From NCBI RefSeq assembly GCF_014651075.1, contig NZ_BMWE01000002.1:124001-188000 (forward strand): a stretch of 64,000 nt of DNA, in the 5' to 3' direction. Position 1 is the first letter of the stretch, and each line of letters opens with the position of its first letter. The position numbers and the translations under genes are program-made. The notes beneath the pieces were generated by a model. The model was not told the DNA's origin. It did no database searches and saw only the letters and a list, made by a program, of their open reading frames with translations. Shown here in pieces: positions 44,521 through 53,573 of the stretch. The DNA comes from Streptomyces djakartensis (lineage in GTDB: Bacteria > Actinomycetota > Actinomycetes > Streptomycetales > Streptomycetaceae).

Positions 44521-45605
44521 CACAGCACCACCACGGAGCGCAGCACGTCACCGCCGTGCATCTTCTCGAAGGCCTCCTCCACGTCACCGAGGCCGATGGT
44601 CTCGGTGACGAACGCGTCCAGGTCGAACCGGCCTCCCAGGTACAGGTCGATGAGGGCCGGGAAGTCGCGCGAGGGCAGGCAGTCGCCGTACCAGCTGGAC
44701 TTCAGCGAGCCGCCGCGCCCGAAGACGTCCAGCAGCGGCAGCTCCACCTTCATCTCCGGGTTGGGCACACCCACCAGCACGACCGTGCCGGCCAAGTCCC
44801 GGGCGTAGAAGGCCTGCTGATACGTCTCGGGGCGGCCCACCGCATCGACGACGACGTCCGCGCCGAAGCCTCCGGTCAGTTCGCGCACCGCCGCCACGAC
44901 GTCGGCCCGCGTGCCGTCGACCGTGTGGGTGGCCCCCATGGTCCGGGCTCGGTCCAGTTTGCGCCGGTCGATGTCGACGGCGATGACCTTGGACGCGCCG
45001 GCGAGCCTGGCGCCCGCGACGGCGGCCATACCGACACCTCCGCAGCCGATGACGGCGACGGAGTCCCCTCGGCCCACGGCGCCGGTGTTCACGGCGGCGC
45101 CGAAACCCGCCATGACCCCGCATCCGAGCAGCCCGGCAGCCGCCGCCGGGGCGGCCGGATCCACCTTGGTGCACTGCCCGGCCGCGACCAGTGTCTTCTC
45201 CGCGAAGGCGCCGATGCCGAGAGCGGGCGAGAGCGGGGTACCGTCGAGCAGCGTCATCGGCTGCGTGGCGTTGTGGGTGGCGAAGCAGTACCAGGGCTTG
45301 CCCCTGCCGCACGCCCGGCACCGGCCGCACACGGCACGCCAGTTGAGGATGACGAAGTCACCGGGCTCGACGCCGGTGACCCCCTCCCCCACCGCCTCGA
45401 CGCGGCCGGCCGCCTCGTGCCCCAGCAGGAAGGGGAACTCGTCGTTGATCCCGCCCTCGCGATAGTGGAGGTCGGTATGACAGACACCGCACGCCTCGAC
45501 CTCGACCAGCGCCTCGCCCGGGCCGGGATCGGGGACGACGATCGTCTCGACGGACACCGGGGCGCCCTTCTTCCGGGCGACTACGGCACGAACCTCGTGA
45601 GCCAT
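44520..45605 (-). CDS. mscR: S-(hydroxymethyl)mycothiol dehydrogenase
   Basis: 361 residues, the exact family size. Zn-dependent alcohol dehydrogenase: catalytic-zinc [12 protein letters not shown] and [15 protein letters not shown], structural-zinc [15 protein letters not shown], Rossmann [10 protein letters not shown]. The [20 protein letters not shown] run matches MscR/AdhE-type formaldehyde dehydrogenases. It oxidises the formaldehyde-mycothiol adduct formed when betaine, dimethylglycine and sarcosine are demethylated. Start ATG 45605. Confidence 0.9.
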   Translation of the reverse strand: MAHEVRAVVARKKGAPVSVETIVVPDPGPGEALVEVEACGVCHTDLHYREGGINDEFPFLLGHEAAGRVEAVGEGVTGVEPGDFVILNWRAVCGRCRACGRGKPWYCFATHNATQPMTLLDGTPLSPALGIGAFAEKTLVAAGQCTKVDPAAPAAAAGLLGCGVMAGFGAAVNTGAVGRGDSVAVIGCGGVGMAAVAGARLAGASKVIAVDIDRRKLDRARTMGATHTVDGTRADVVAAVRELTGGFGADVVVDAVGRPETYQQAFYARDLAGTVVLVGVPNPEMKVELPLLDVFGRGGSLKSSWYGDCLPSRDFPALIDLYLGGRFDLDAFVTETIGLGDVEEAFEKMHGGDVLRSVVVL

Positions 45606-45652
45606 GAGTTGCTCCTCATACGGGAGAACACGCGGGCGTGTCACCGCTGCCG

Positions 45653-45688
45653 GTTGCCTCATCAGATACACGCACCGCCATACGCAAC
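45653..45688. promoter_or_regulatory. tandem IclR-type operator upstream of mscR
   Basis: Outer half sites are perfect: GTTGC at 45653 and GCAAC at 45684-45688; inner arms (GATAC, GCACC) are degenerate. Spacing and 36-bp total length equal the other sites. It begins 48 bp upstream of the mscR ATG, placing formaldehyde detoxification in the same regulon. Confidence 0.55.
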
Positions 45689-45716
45689 CGAGCATCGGGG
45701 AGGGGGACACCGGTGG

Positions 45717-46219
45717 TCAAGGGGCGGACAGGAACAGGGCGCCTCGGCCGGGACACCGGCACGCGGTGGCCGACGCCCCGCTGCCGGCCGGCGCGGGGGC
45801 GGAGATCTCGAAGGCCTCGCCCGTGGCCGCGTCGGTGACGAGGTCCCGAGTGACCGAAGTGCCGGGCGTGCCCGAGTTGCCGACGCCGTGGGAAGTGAGC
45901 AGCGAATCGGCGATGCCGGCGTTTCGGGTGCTCCGCAGCCGGTCGTAGCCGCGCCACGGATCAGTTCCCCCACCCGGTGGAGGGCGCGGTCCACGTAGAG
46001 CGGATACAGGCCGTCGAGCGGTACGCCGTCGGCGAGCAGATCGGACTCCAGCTCCGGCCAGTCCACCAAGCCCTGCATCGCGCGGGTGCCCGGGAAGGCC
46101 TCGAAGCTCCGGAAGTCGGCCCAGGACTCAGGCCTGCGTCCGGCGAAGGCGTCGCACCGGCAGGCCAGGACGCCGGCCCAGTAGCCGGCCGGGCCGACTG
46201 CCGGTCCGGCTCCCTCAGG
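45717..46219 (-). pseudogene. PotD-like polyamine-binding protein remnant and unidentified fragment
   Basis: Minus-strand frame 46219 to ~45958 reads ESWADFRSFEAFPGTRAMQG and SDLLADGVPLDGLYPLYVDR, which is the interior of a PotD-type spermidine/putrescine-binding protein. Both ends are missing, so only ~85 residues survive. In another frame 45957-45717 an open coding-like stretch continues (SLLTSHGVGNSGTPGTSVTRD, ending FLSAP) that I do not recognise. No start, permease or ATPase is nearby. Confidence 0.6.
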
Positions 46220-46922
46220 GGATGCGGAACCCGCGAAACGTCACGTGCTTCCGGGTCTCGAACCCGAGCCGTTCGTAGAGCGCGATCGCGCCGGTGTTCG
46301 CCTCGGCCACGTGGAGGAAGGGACGTTCGCCCCGGGCCACGACGCGCGCGATGAGCGCGCGGACCAGACGGGCCGCGTGGCCACGCCCACGCGCCTCGGG
46401 GGCGGTGCAGACAGCGCTGATCTCGGTCCATCCGGGAGGCCTGAGCCGCTCTCCCGTCATCGCCACCAACGTGCCGCCGTCGCGGACACCGAGGTAGGTG
46501 CCGAGTTCATGGGTGCGTGGCCGAAACGGCCCCGGCCGGGTCCGCTCGACGAGGCCGAGCATCTCCGGCACGTCCTGTGCGCCGAGTTCGACGATGCCCG
46601 GATCCTCCCTTGCGGGGAACCGGTCCGGGCGGCTGTCGCCGACCCAGATCATCTGGCGGCCTTCGAGAACGAAGACCGGATCCCAGTCCGACGGCGGCGC
46701 CGCGGGACAGCTGAACATGTCGGCGAACTCGCCCGGCCCGAGCAACGCGGCCAGGTCGGCCCACGCCGCCGGGTCCGCCTCCGCGGGAATCGCGGAGAAG
46801 GTCGCGACGGCCGGAAGGTAGGTGACAGCCCGGCCGAGCCGGCGGGCGAGGTGCCCGTGGTGGCCTCGGAGCGACTCCCCCACCGGGTCGTCGAGCGCGA
46901 CGGCGTCGCGGAGACCCACCAC
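46215..46922 (-). CDS. GNAT family acetyltransferase
   Basis: Residues ~150-235 form the GNAT core: ISAVCTAPEARGRGHAARLV (acetyl-CoA loop ARGRGHA) and HVAEANTGAIALYERLGFE. The N-terminal ~100 residues carry a FeeM-like segment (AVTYLPAVATFSAIPAEA). Start GTG 46920-46922 is favoured because AAAGGGG lies 6 bases upstream; ATG 46964 would add 14 residues. The last bases abut the PotD-like remnant. Substrate unknown. Confidence 0.8.
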   Translation of the reverse strand: MVGLRDAVALDDPVGESLRGHHGHLARRLGRAVTYLPAVATFSAIPAEADPAAWADLAALLGPGEFADMFSCPAAPPSDWDPVFVLEGRQMIWVGDSRPDRFPAREDPGIVELGAQDVPEMLGLVERTRPGPFRPRTHELGTYLGVRDGGTLVAMTGERLRPPGWTEISAVCTAPEARGRGHAARLVRALIARVVARGERPFLHVAEANTGAIALYERLGFETRKHVTFRGFRIP

Positions 46923-47107
46923 GTGCTGCCCCTTTCCTGCCTCCGGCCGAACCCGGCCGACCATCCTAGTGCCGTGGTCTCCGGCGCCGGCGGGGCTGCC
47001 CCCTTCAGGCGCATCGAGCGGGCTCACCCGCGTGGCGTCGTGTTTCTCCGGCGGCACGCGGGTGAGCATGTGCGGATCCAGGCCTCTTCCCGCACCGAGG
47101 GGACGCG

Positions 47108-47644
47108 ATGCCCGACCGCGCCGACCGTGTCCGCCCCGAAGGCACGGCACCACAGGGGATCCCGCGGCGGCAGTCGTCGGAGCAGTGGCTGTTCAGCGGC
47201 ATCTACGGACTGGTGCTGGCCAGCGCCATGGTGGCCGCGCTGGACGCGACGGGTGAGGAGGCCGATCCCGGTGAGGACGCGCTGTGGGTGCTGATCACCG
47301 CGGTGGCGTCCAGTGCCGCCCACGGGTACGCGCACGTGATCGCCCAGCGTGCGTCCGGCGACGGGGCTGCCACCACCAGCAGACTGCGGTCGGTGCTCGC
47401 CGAATGGCCACTGGTCGCCGCCGCGCTGCCCACGGTGGGGATGCTGCTCACCGCGGTCGCCGGGTGGTGGTCGGAGGCCGCGGCCGCGGACACGGCCCTG
47501 CTGTTCAACACCGCCGCCTTGTTCGCCGTGGGCGTCTGGGCGGCCCGTACCGCTGGGCACGGGTGGCCGTCCGCATGCCTGGCAGGGGGCCTGGACATGC
47601 TGATCGGCATAGTGATCATTACGCTGAACGCCCTGATCCATTAG
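47108..47644 (+). CDS. hypothetical integral membrane protein
   Basis: 178 residues with four likely membrane segments (~32-47, ~62-78, ~100-120, ~132-148) and a final one at the C-terminus (LDMLIGIVIITLNALIH). A His in AAHGYAHVIAQ follows a helix. ATG 47108 is preceded by GAGGGG. I do not recognise the family. It lies alone between two divergent or codirectional single genes. Confidence 0.7.
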   Translation: MPDRADRVRPEGTAPQGIPRRQSSEQWLFSGIYGLVLASAMVAALDATGEEADPGEDALWVLITAVASSAAHGYAHVIAQRASGDGAATTSRLRSVLAEWPLVAAALPTVGMLLTAVAGWWSEAAAADTALLFNTAALFAVGVWAARTAGHGWPSACLAGGLDMLIGIVIITLNALIH

Positions 47645-47764
47645 CTTCCACCGGGTGCGGACGGCGCGGTCAGCTCCTGCCGGCGGGGCCGGCGTCAGCC
47701 CAGTACTTCGCCCGGGGCGCTGGACTCTCTGCGCGCACGCCCGGGCGCGACTAGGTTGTGCCGC

Positions 47765-48730
47765 ATGAGCAACCTTGACCGCGCGCCCGCACCGAGCGTG
47801 TGCGGCGGCCGTGGATTCGTCGTCGCCGAACCCGTCCGCGAGCTGCTGAGCCCTCGACGCGTACAGCTCGGGGAGTCGACCGAGGTGCGCCGGCTGCTGC
47901 CGAACCTCGGCCGGCGCATGATCGGCGCCTGGGCCTTCGTTGATCACTACGGTCCCGATGACATCGCCGACGAGCCCGGCATGCAGGTGCCACCCCATCC
48001 GCACATCGGCCTGCAGACCGTCAGCTGGCTGCACCAGGGCGAAGTGCTGCACCGCGACTCCACCGGCAGCCTGCAGACGATCCGCCCACGCGAGCTCGGG
48101 CTCATGACGTCCGGCCGGGCGATCAGTCACTCGGAGGAGAGCCCCAGGTCACACGCCCGCTACCTGCACGGCGCGCAGCTCTGGGTGGCCCTCCCGGACG
48201 CGCACCGGCATGTCGACCCGAAGTTCGAGCACCACGCCCGGCTGCCGACCGTGACGGCCCCCGGGTTCACGGCGACCGTCCTCCTCGGCGACCTGGACGG
48301 CGCGGCCTCGCCCGGCACGACGTACACGCCGATCGTCGGCGCCGACCTCGCCCTCGACCGCGGTGCCGACGTCCGGCTGCCCCTCGTGCCCGACTTCGAG
48401 TACGGGGTGCTGTCCATGTCGGGTGAGGTCCACGTCGACGGCGTGCCGGTGCTGCCGGGCTCGATGCTGTACCTCGGGTGCGGCCGCGGCGAGCTCCCGC
48501 TGCGCGCCGGATCCGACGCGGGCGTGATGCTGCTCGGCGGGGAGCCGTTCGCCGAGGAACTGATCATGTGGTGGAACTTCGTGGGCCGCACGCAGGCAGA
48601 GATCGAACAGGCCCGTGCCGACTGGATGGCAGGCAGCAGGTTCGGCGAGGTGAAGGGATATGACGGCGCTCCGCTCGCCGCGCCGGAGCTGCCCACGACG
48701 CCGCTCAAGCCCCGTGGCCGCGTCCGTTGA
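47765..48730 (+). CDS. pirin-family protein
   Basis: 321 residues. The N-terminal cupin has the pirin metal set PPHPHIGLQTVSWLHQGE and later HSEESPRS; the C-terminal pirin_C module spans ~200-300. Start is ATG 47765 (MSNLDRAPA). Bacterial pirins include quercetin dioxygenases and modulators of pyruvate metabolism; the specific role is open. Confidence 0.92.
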   Translation: MSNLDRAPAPSVCGGRGFVVAEPVRELLSPRRVQLGESTEVRRLLPNLGRRMIGAWAFVDHYGPDDIADEPGMQVPPHPHIGLQTVSWLHQGEVLHRDSTGSLQTIRPRELGLMTSGRAISHSEESPRSHARYLHGAQLWVALPDAHRHVDPKFEHHARLPTVTAPGFTATVLLGDLDGAASPGTTYTPIVGADLALDRGADVRLPLVPDFEYGVLSMSGEVHVDGVPVLPGSMLYLGCGRGELPLRAGSDAGVMLLGGEPFAEELIMWWNFVGRTQAEIEQARADWMAGSRFGEVKGYDGAPLAAPELPTTPLKPRGRVR

Positions 48731-48794
48731 GCCGGACCAAGTAGTGGAATATTGAACCACCGGGTTCGGTTGCCGGGACCGAAGGAGGTCACCC

Positions 48795-49154
48795 GTGAAC
48801 ACGACCCACGAGCCGGTGTACTACGACCACGGAACACCTGCGGAGCGCTGGGACCGCGCGCAGCTGTTCTTCGCCGCCAAGGACTACGCCGCCGCCGCGC
48901 GCGTCCTGGGCGGGCTGGTCGAGGAGGTCCCGGAGCAGACCGGACCGCGGCTGCTGCTGGCACGCTCCTACTACCACTCGGCGCAGCTGTGGCGCGCGGA
49001 GACAGAGCTGCGGACGATCGTCGAGCGGGATCCCGTGGAGCACTACGCCCGGCTGATGCTGGGCCGCACACTGCAGCGGCAGGGGCGGCACGAGGAGGCC
49101 GAGACGCATCTGCGGATCGCCTCGGCGCTGGCGGGCGACTTCGGGGAACGCTGA
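48795..49154 (+). CDS. tetratricopeptide-repeat protein
   Basis: 119 residues with about two TPR-like units (WDRAQLFFAAKDYAAAARVL; YARLMLGRTLQRQGRHEEAE). It is a free scaffold with no other domain. GTG 48795 follows a strong GGAGGT site. The partner is unknown. Conserved as a small protein in actinobacteria by my recollection. Confidence 0.8.
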   Translation: MNTTHEPVYYDHGTPAERWDRAQLFFAAKDYAAAARVLGGLVEEVPEQTGPRLLLARSYYHSAQLWRAETELRTIVERDPVEHYARLMLGRTLQRQGRHEEAETHLRIASALAGDFGER

Positions 49155-49181
49155 CGCGGCGCCGGCCCTCGCCTGACGAAC

Positions 49182-49213
49182 GGTGCCCGGCCCCCCTTGG
49201 GGAGCCGGGCACC
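49182..49213. terminator. hairpin between TPR gene and PepSY gene
   Basis: GGTGCCCGGC / GCCGGGCACC 10-bp stem with a 12-base loop. Placed between the convergent TPR and PepSY genes, it could end transcription from either side. There is no long U-run, as is common in high-GC genomes. Confidence 0.65.
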
Positions 49214-49233
49214 GGCGCGTCGGCGCGGGTATG

Positions 49234-50643
49234 TCACCGGGCGGCTGTTCCGGATCCGTACGACCGTCGCCCCCGCCGGTAGGCGATCTCTCCCAACAGG
49301 ATGTCGACGGCGAGGAAAGCCACCAGCGGGATGCCGAACAGGGGAAGGAAGTACCCGAGTACGGCGACCCCGGCGAGCAGCGGCACCAGGATCTGCGGCG
49401 GTACCTGCTGCCAGGCGCCGCGCGGGACCGGCCGGCCGAAGGCGCTGCCGCGGCCGCGCTGCCACCACATGCGGTAGCCCCAGACGATCAGCAGGATCAG
49501 CGAGAGCGCGAGCAGCATCAGGGCGATCTGGTTGGCCAGGCCGAACAGAACGCCGGTGTGCAGGTCGATGCCCCAGCGGGTGAGCTTCGCGAGCACGGGG
49601 TAGTCGGCGAACCGCAGCACGTCGGTCACCTGGCCACTGGCCGGGTCGACCGCGACGGAGTCCTGCTTCCCGGGCCAGCCGCGCTGCACCTGCTTCACGA
49701 CGTACGCCGACTTCGCGTCGGCCGGCGGCACGATCTCCACCGGGTCGCCGAGGCCCTCGGCCCGCGCCGCCGCCAGCACCTTGTCGAGTCCCACACCGTG
49801 CGCCGCGTCTCCCGCCTGCCCTGCGGCGGAGCCGTGGCCGCCGTGTTCACCGCCCGCCGCCGCCGACACCGACGGGGTGGCCTGGCCCAGCGAGGTCCGC
49901 AACTCGTCGATGCTCGCCCCGGCGTAGGCCGACCAGGTCAGACCGGTCGCCGAGAGGAAGAGGAAGCCCGCCGCCGCCCATGCGCCGACGCTGCCGTGCA
50001 GTCCCAGCGTGCGACGCCGTCCGCCGGTTCCCCGCACCTTGCGCAGCGCACGGCGGCGGGAGAACCACAGCACCAGTCCGCCGGCCGAGATCACCCACAG
50101 CCAGCTGGCCGCCAACTCGCTGTACAAGCGGCCCGGTTCGCCCAGGCGCAGATCCCGGTGGAACTCGTCGATCCAGGTGCGCAGCGGCAGCGCGCCGGTC
50201 GAGCCGTACTGTTCGAGGGAGCCGCGCACTTCCGCGGTGTACGGGTCGACGAAGACGGCGAGCGTGTGGCCCTCGTCGACGCCCGGGACACCGGACAGCA
50301 TCACCCTCGTCGTCGCGTCGGCCTCGGGCGAGGGGCGGACGGCCGAGACGGTGCCCTCGGGGTGGGCCTCGCGGGCGGCGGCCACCTGCTCGCCGACCGG
50401 TAGCTTCGTCCTGCCTACGGGGACGGTCAGTTCGTGGTCGTACACGACCTTCTCGGCCTGGAAGGAGGCGGCGTAGAGCAGGCCGGTGAGGGCGGCGACG
50501 AGGAGGAACGGCGCGACCAGGACCCCGGCGTAGAAGTGCAGGCGGAGGATGAGTGGACGCAGCAGGGCCCGGCTGTTCCTCGACGGTGCCGGCTTGGCGG
50601 GTTTCGGGGCCTCGTCCGTGGTGGTCGAGGGGGCGGTGGTCAT
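49234..50643 (-). CDS. PepSY-associated membrane protein (iron-uptake-reductase-like)
   Basis: 469 residues. A long transmembrane segment precedes a PepSY domain, and three to four helices follow (LRLHFYAGVLVAPFLLVAAL, SELAASWLWVISAGGLVLWF, IALMLLALSLILLIVWG). This is the PepSY_TM family, some members of which reduce ferric siderophores or store electrons at the membrane. A His-containing loop GGEHGGHGSA is present. Start ATG 50643 has GGGAGAAG upstream. Function remains general. Confidence 0.85.
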   Translation of the reverse strand: MTTAPSTTTDEAPKPAKPAPSRNSRALLRPLILRLHFYAGVLVAPFLLVAALTGLLYAASFQAEKVVYDHELTVPVGRTKLPVGEQVAAAREAHPEGTVSAVRPSPEADATTRVMLSGVPGVDEGHTLAVFVDPYTAEVRGSLEQYGSTGALPLRTWIDEFHRDLRLGEPGRLYSELAASWLWVISAGGLVLWFSRRRALRKVRGTGGRRRTLGLHGSVGAWAAAGFLFLSATGLTWSAYAGASIDELRTSLGQATPSVSAAAGGEHGGHGSAAGQAGDAAHGVGLDKVLAAARAEGLGDPVEIVPPADAKSAYVVKQVQRGWPGKQDSVAVDPASGQVTDVLRFADYPVLAKLTRWGIDLHTGVLFGLANQIALMLLALSLILLIVWGYRMWWQRGRGSAFGRPVPRGAWQQVPPQILVPLLAGVAVLGYFLPLFGIPLVAFLAVDILLGEIAYRRGRRSYGSGTAAR

Positions 50644-50776
50644 CGGCGGGCTTCTCCCGGGGACGTCTTCGTGGCCGTTGCGGTGCAGTAGTCGGTGCGG
50701 CCGGGGGTTGAGTTCCCGAGGAGAGCGTGTGATGCGCATCACGCTCGGGTGGAAGGTGCCGTGTCATCCTGACGCG

Positions 50777-51421
50777 ATGGGAACTCCGAGCCATCACGCG
50801 CCCCTGGCCGAGCGGGTCGAGCAACTCCTCGCCGATGGCGGGCCGTTGCGCATCGTCGCGGCCGGCGATCCGGTGCTGCGGCGTGGCACCGAGCGCTACG
50901 ACGGGCAGCTGGGGTCCGCGCTGCTGGCCCGGTTCGTCGAGGCTCTGCGGGTCACCATGCGCGCGGCGCCCGGGGTGGGTCTGGCGGCGCCCCAGGTCGG
51001 TGTGCCGCTGAGGATCGCGGTGATCGAGGACCCGGCCCCCGTGCCGGAGGAGGTGCGTCTCGCGCGCGGGCGGGTGCCGCAGCCGTTCCGGGTGCTGGTC
51101 AATCCGGCCTACGAGCCCGTCGGCGGCACGCGGGCCGCGTTCTTCGAGGGCTGTCTGAGCGTTCCGGGCTGGCAGGCGGTGGTGGCACGGCCCGCCGAGG
51201 TGCGGCTCACCGGGCAGGACGAGCACGGGCGCGCGGTGGACGAGGTGTTCGGCGGCTGGCCCGCACGGATCGTGCAGCACGAGACCGACCACCTCGACGG
51301 CGTCCTGTATCTGGACCGGGCCGAGTCGCGTTCGCTGTCGTCCAACCAGGCGATGACGGAGCGCTGGTCCCAGCCGACGCCCCAGGAGGCGGCGCGGGCA
51401 CTGGGCTTCGAACTGCCCTGA
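50777..51421 (+). CDS. def: peptide deformylase
   Basis: 214 residues containing all three deformylase motifs: GVGLAAPQVG, EGCLSVPG and QHETDHLDG (HExxH metal site). It removes the N-formyl group from nascent proteins. No fmt or rpl genes are beside it, so it is likely an accessory copy. ATG 50777 is used. Confidence 0.94.
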   Translation: MGTPSHHAPLAERVEQLLADGGPLRIVAAGDPVLRRGTERYDGQLGSALLARFVEALRVTMRAAPGVGLAAPQVGVPLRIAVIEDPAPVPEEVRLARGRVPQPFRVLVNPAYEPVGGTRAAFFEGCLSVPGWQAVVARPAEVRLTGQDEHGRAVDEVFGGWPARIVQHETDHLDGVLYLDRAESRSLSSNQAMTERWSQPTPQEAARALGFELP

Positions 51422-51603
51422 GGCACCGGAGAAACTGATGCCGGCCGATGCTCCCGCCCGACGGCCGGAGGCGATGGCCTCGGATGCCGGCCGGACCACC
51501 CTGTCGCGCATCCTCGCGGGGCGGCACGTCGGACGGCCGCCCCGGCACCGACGGTCCCTGAGGACCTGTCAGGTGCCGCCCCGCGTCTCACCGGCAGTCG
51601 GGC

Positions 51604-53034
51604 TCAGTTGTCCCGGTAGGCCTCCAGCAGCCGCAGCCACACCTCGCTGATCGTCGGGTACGAGGGGACGGCGTGCCACAGGCGGCTGACCGGGACCTGG
51701 CCGGCGACGGCGACCGTGGCGGAGTGGATGAGTTCGCCCACACCGGGGCCGACGAGGGTCACACCGCGCAGGATCTCGTCCTCGACGTCGACGACCATGC
51801 GGGCCCGGCCCTTGTAGCCGTCGGCGTACAGGCCGGCCCCGGCGACGGTGGACAGGTCGACGTCGACGGCCCGTACCCGGTGCCCCGCCTGTTCCGCCTC
51901 GGCCAGGGACAGGCCCACGGCGGCCGCCTCGGGGTCGGTGAAGACGACCTGGGGGACGGCGGCCTGGTCGGCGGTCGCGGCGTGGGCGCCCCACGGCCCC
52001 GCGAGGGGCGTCTCGCCGGTGGCCCGCGCGGCGATCGCGGCACCCGCGATCCGGGCCTGGTACTTGCCCTGGTGGGTGAGCAGGGCGCGGTGGTTGACGT
52101 CGCCGACGGCGTACAGCCAGTCGTGGCCGGTGACGCGGAGGCTGTCGTCGACCGGCAGCCAGGAGCCCGGTTCCAGGCCGATGGTCTCCAGACCGATGTC
52201 GTCGGTGCGCGGGGCGCGACCGGTGGCGAAGAGGATCTCGTCGGCCTCGATGCGGTCGCCCTTGTCGGTGACGGCCACGACCGTGCCGTTCTCACGGGTC
52301 ACCGACTCCACGCCGGTGCCGGTGCGGACGTCCGTACCGGCCTCCGTGAGCGCCTCCGCGACCAGTTCTCCGGCGAAGGGCTCCATCCGGGCGAGCAGGC
52401 CCTTGCCGCGGACCAGCAGGGTGACCTCGGAGCCCAGGGCCTGCCAGACGGTGGCCATCTCGGTGGCGACCACGCCACCGCCCACCACGATGAGGCGGCC
52501 GGGCACGCTCGCCGAGCTGGTGGCCTCCCGGCTGGTCCACGGCTTGACGTCGTCCAGCCCCGGCAGCGGGGGCAGGGCGGCGCGGCTGCCGGTGCAGACG
52601 GCCACGGCGTGCCGGGCGGTCAGGACCTGTTCGACGCCGTCCGGGCCGGTGACCGTCACCCTGCGGGGGCCGGTGAGCCGCCCGTGGCCGCGGTACAGGT
52701 CGGCGCCGATGGAGTCGAGCCATCCGACCTGTCCGTCGTCCTTCCAGTGGGAGGTGTAGTAGTCGCGGTGGGCGAGGACCGCGGACGCGTCGAGGGGGCC
52801 CCGCACCGACTGGCTCAGGCCGGGCACGCGGCGGGCGTCCGCCCGGGCGATGACCGGCCGCAGCAGGGCCTTGCTGGGCATGCACGCCCAGTACGAGCAC
52901 TCGCCGCCGACCAGCTCGCTCTCCACGACCGCGGTGGTCAGACCGGCGGCCCGGGTCCGGTCGGCGACGTTCTCCCCCACGGGACCGGCCCCGAGCACCA
53001 CGACGTCGTACGTGTTGGTTTCCGTTTCCGTCAT
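51604..53034 (-). CDS. pyridine nucleotide-disulfide oxidoreductase (mycothione-reductase-like)
   Basis: 476 residues: FAD motif VVVLGAGPVGENVA, redox-active C-x4-C in GGECSYWACMPSK, NAD(P) motif VVGGGVVATEMATVW, GDVNHRALLTHQGKYQA and the C-terminal dimerisation domain. Spacing of the two redox Cys is standard. Position opposite the thioredoxin gene supports a thiol/disulfide role. It could equally be a dihydrolipoamide dehydrogenase-like enzyme. Start ATG 53034. Confidence 0.88.
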   Translation of the reverse strand: MTETETNTYDVVVLGAGPVGENVADRTRAAGLTTAVVESELVGGECSYWACMPSKALLRPVIARADARRVPGLSQSVRGPLDASAVLAHRDYYTSHWKDDGQVGWLDSIGADLYRGHGRLTGPRRVTVTGPDGVEQVLTARHAVAVCTGSRAALPPLPGLDDVKPWTSREATSSASVPGRLIVVGGGVVATEMATVWQALGSEVTLLVRGKGLLARMEPFAGELVAEALTEAGTDVRTGTGVESVTRENGTVVAVTDKGDRIEADEILFATGRAPRTDDIGLETIGLEPGSWLPVDDSLRVTGHDWLYAVGDVNHRALLTHQGKYQARIAGAAIAARATGETPLAGPWGAHAATADQAAVPQVVFTDPEAAAVGLSLAEAEQAGHRVRAVDVDLSTVAGAGLYADGYKGRARMVVDVEDEILRGVTLVGPGVGELIHSATVAVAGQVPVSRLWHAVPSYPTISEVWLRLLEAYRDN

Positions 53035-53152
53035 GGGGTCAGTCTGGTGGGTGGTGTGCGCCCTGGCCACACGGGTAGGGGCGCGGAATACGCATCCGGT
53101 CGGCCGTGTTGTGCCGACCGCTTTACCCACACCAGGAAGAGGGACTTACGCC

Positions 53153-53539
53153 ATGAGCAGCACCGTGGAGCTCACCAAGGAGAACTTCGACCAGACGGTC
53201 ACGGACAACGAGTTCGTCCTGATCGACTTCTGGGCCGAGTGGTGCGGGCCGTGCAAGCAGTTCGCACCGGTCTACGAGAAGGCGGCCGAGGACAACCCGG
53301 ACCTGGTGTTCGGCAAGGTGGACACCGAGGCGCAGCCGGAGCTGGCCGCGGCCTTCGGTATCCAGTCGATCCCGACGCTGATGATCGTGCGTGACCAGGT
53401 CGCCGTGTTCGCCCAGCCGGGCGCGCTGCCCGAGGCCGCTCTGACGGACGTCATCGGGCAGGCCCGGAACCTCGACATGAACGAGGTCCGCAAGGCGGTC
53501 GCCGAGCAGCAGGCCCAGCAGCCGCAGCAGAGCGAGTGA
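53153..53539 (+). CDS. trxA: thioredoxin
   Basis: 128 residues with the active site WCGPCK, cis-Pro IPTL and the usual fold; a ~20-residue Gln-rich tail (AEQQAQQPQQSE) is an addition. Divergent from the flavin disulfide reductase 118 bp away, which might form a redox pair. ATG 53153 is preceded by GGAAGAGGG. Confidence 0.95.
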   Translation: MSSTVELTKENFDQTVTDNEFVLIDFWAEWCGPCKQFAPVYEKAAEDNPDLVFGKVDTEAQPELAAAFGIQSIPTLMIVRDQVAVFAQPGALPEAALTDVIGQARNLDMNEVRKAVAEQQAQQPQQSE

Positions 53540-53573
53540 CGCGGGGCCGTTTGTGCGGGGCCCCCACGCCGTC

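Noticed and set aside
51422..51603. 70-codon ORF after peptide deformylase
   Set aside because: Arg/Pro/Ala-rich translation overlapping the next gene; no supporting features.
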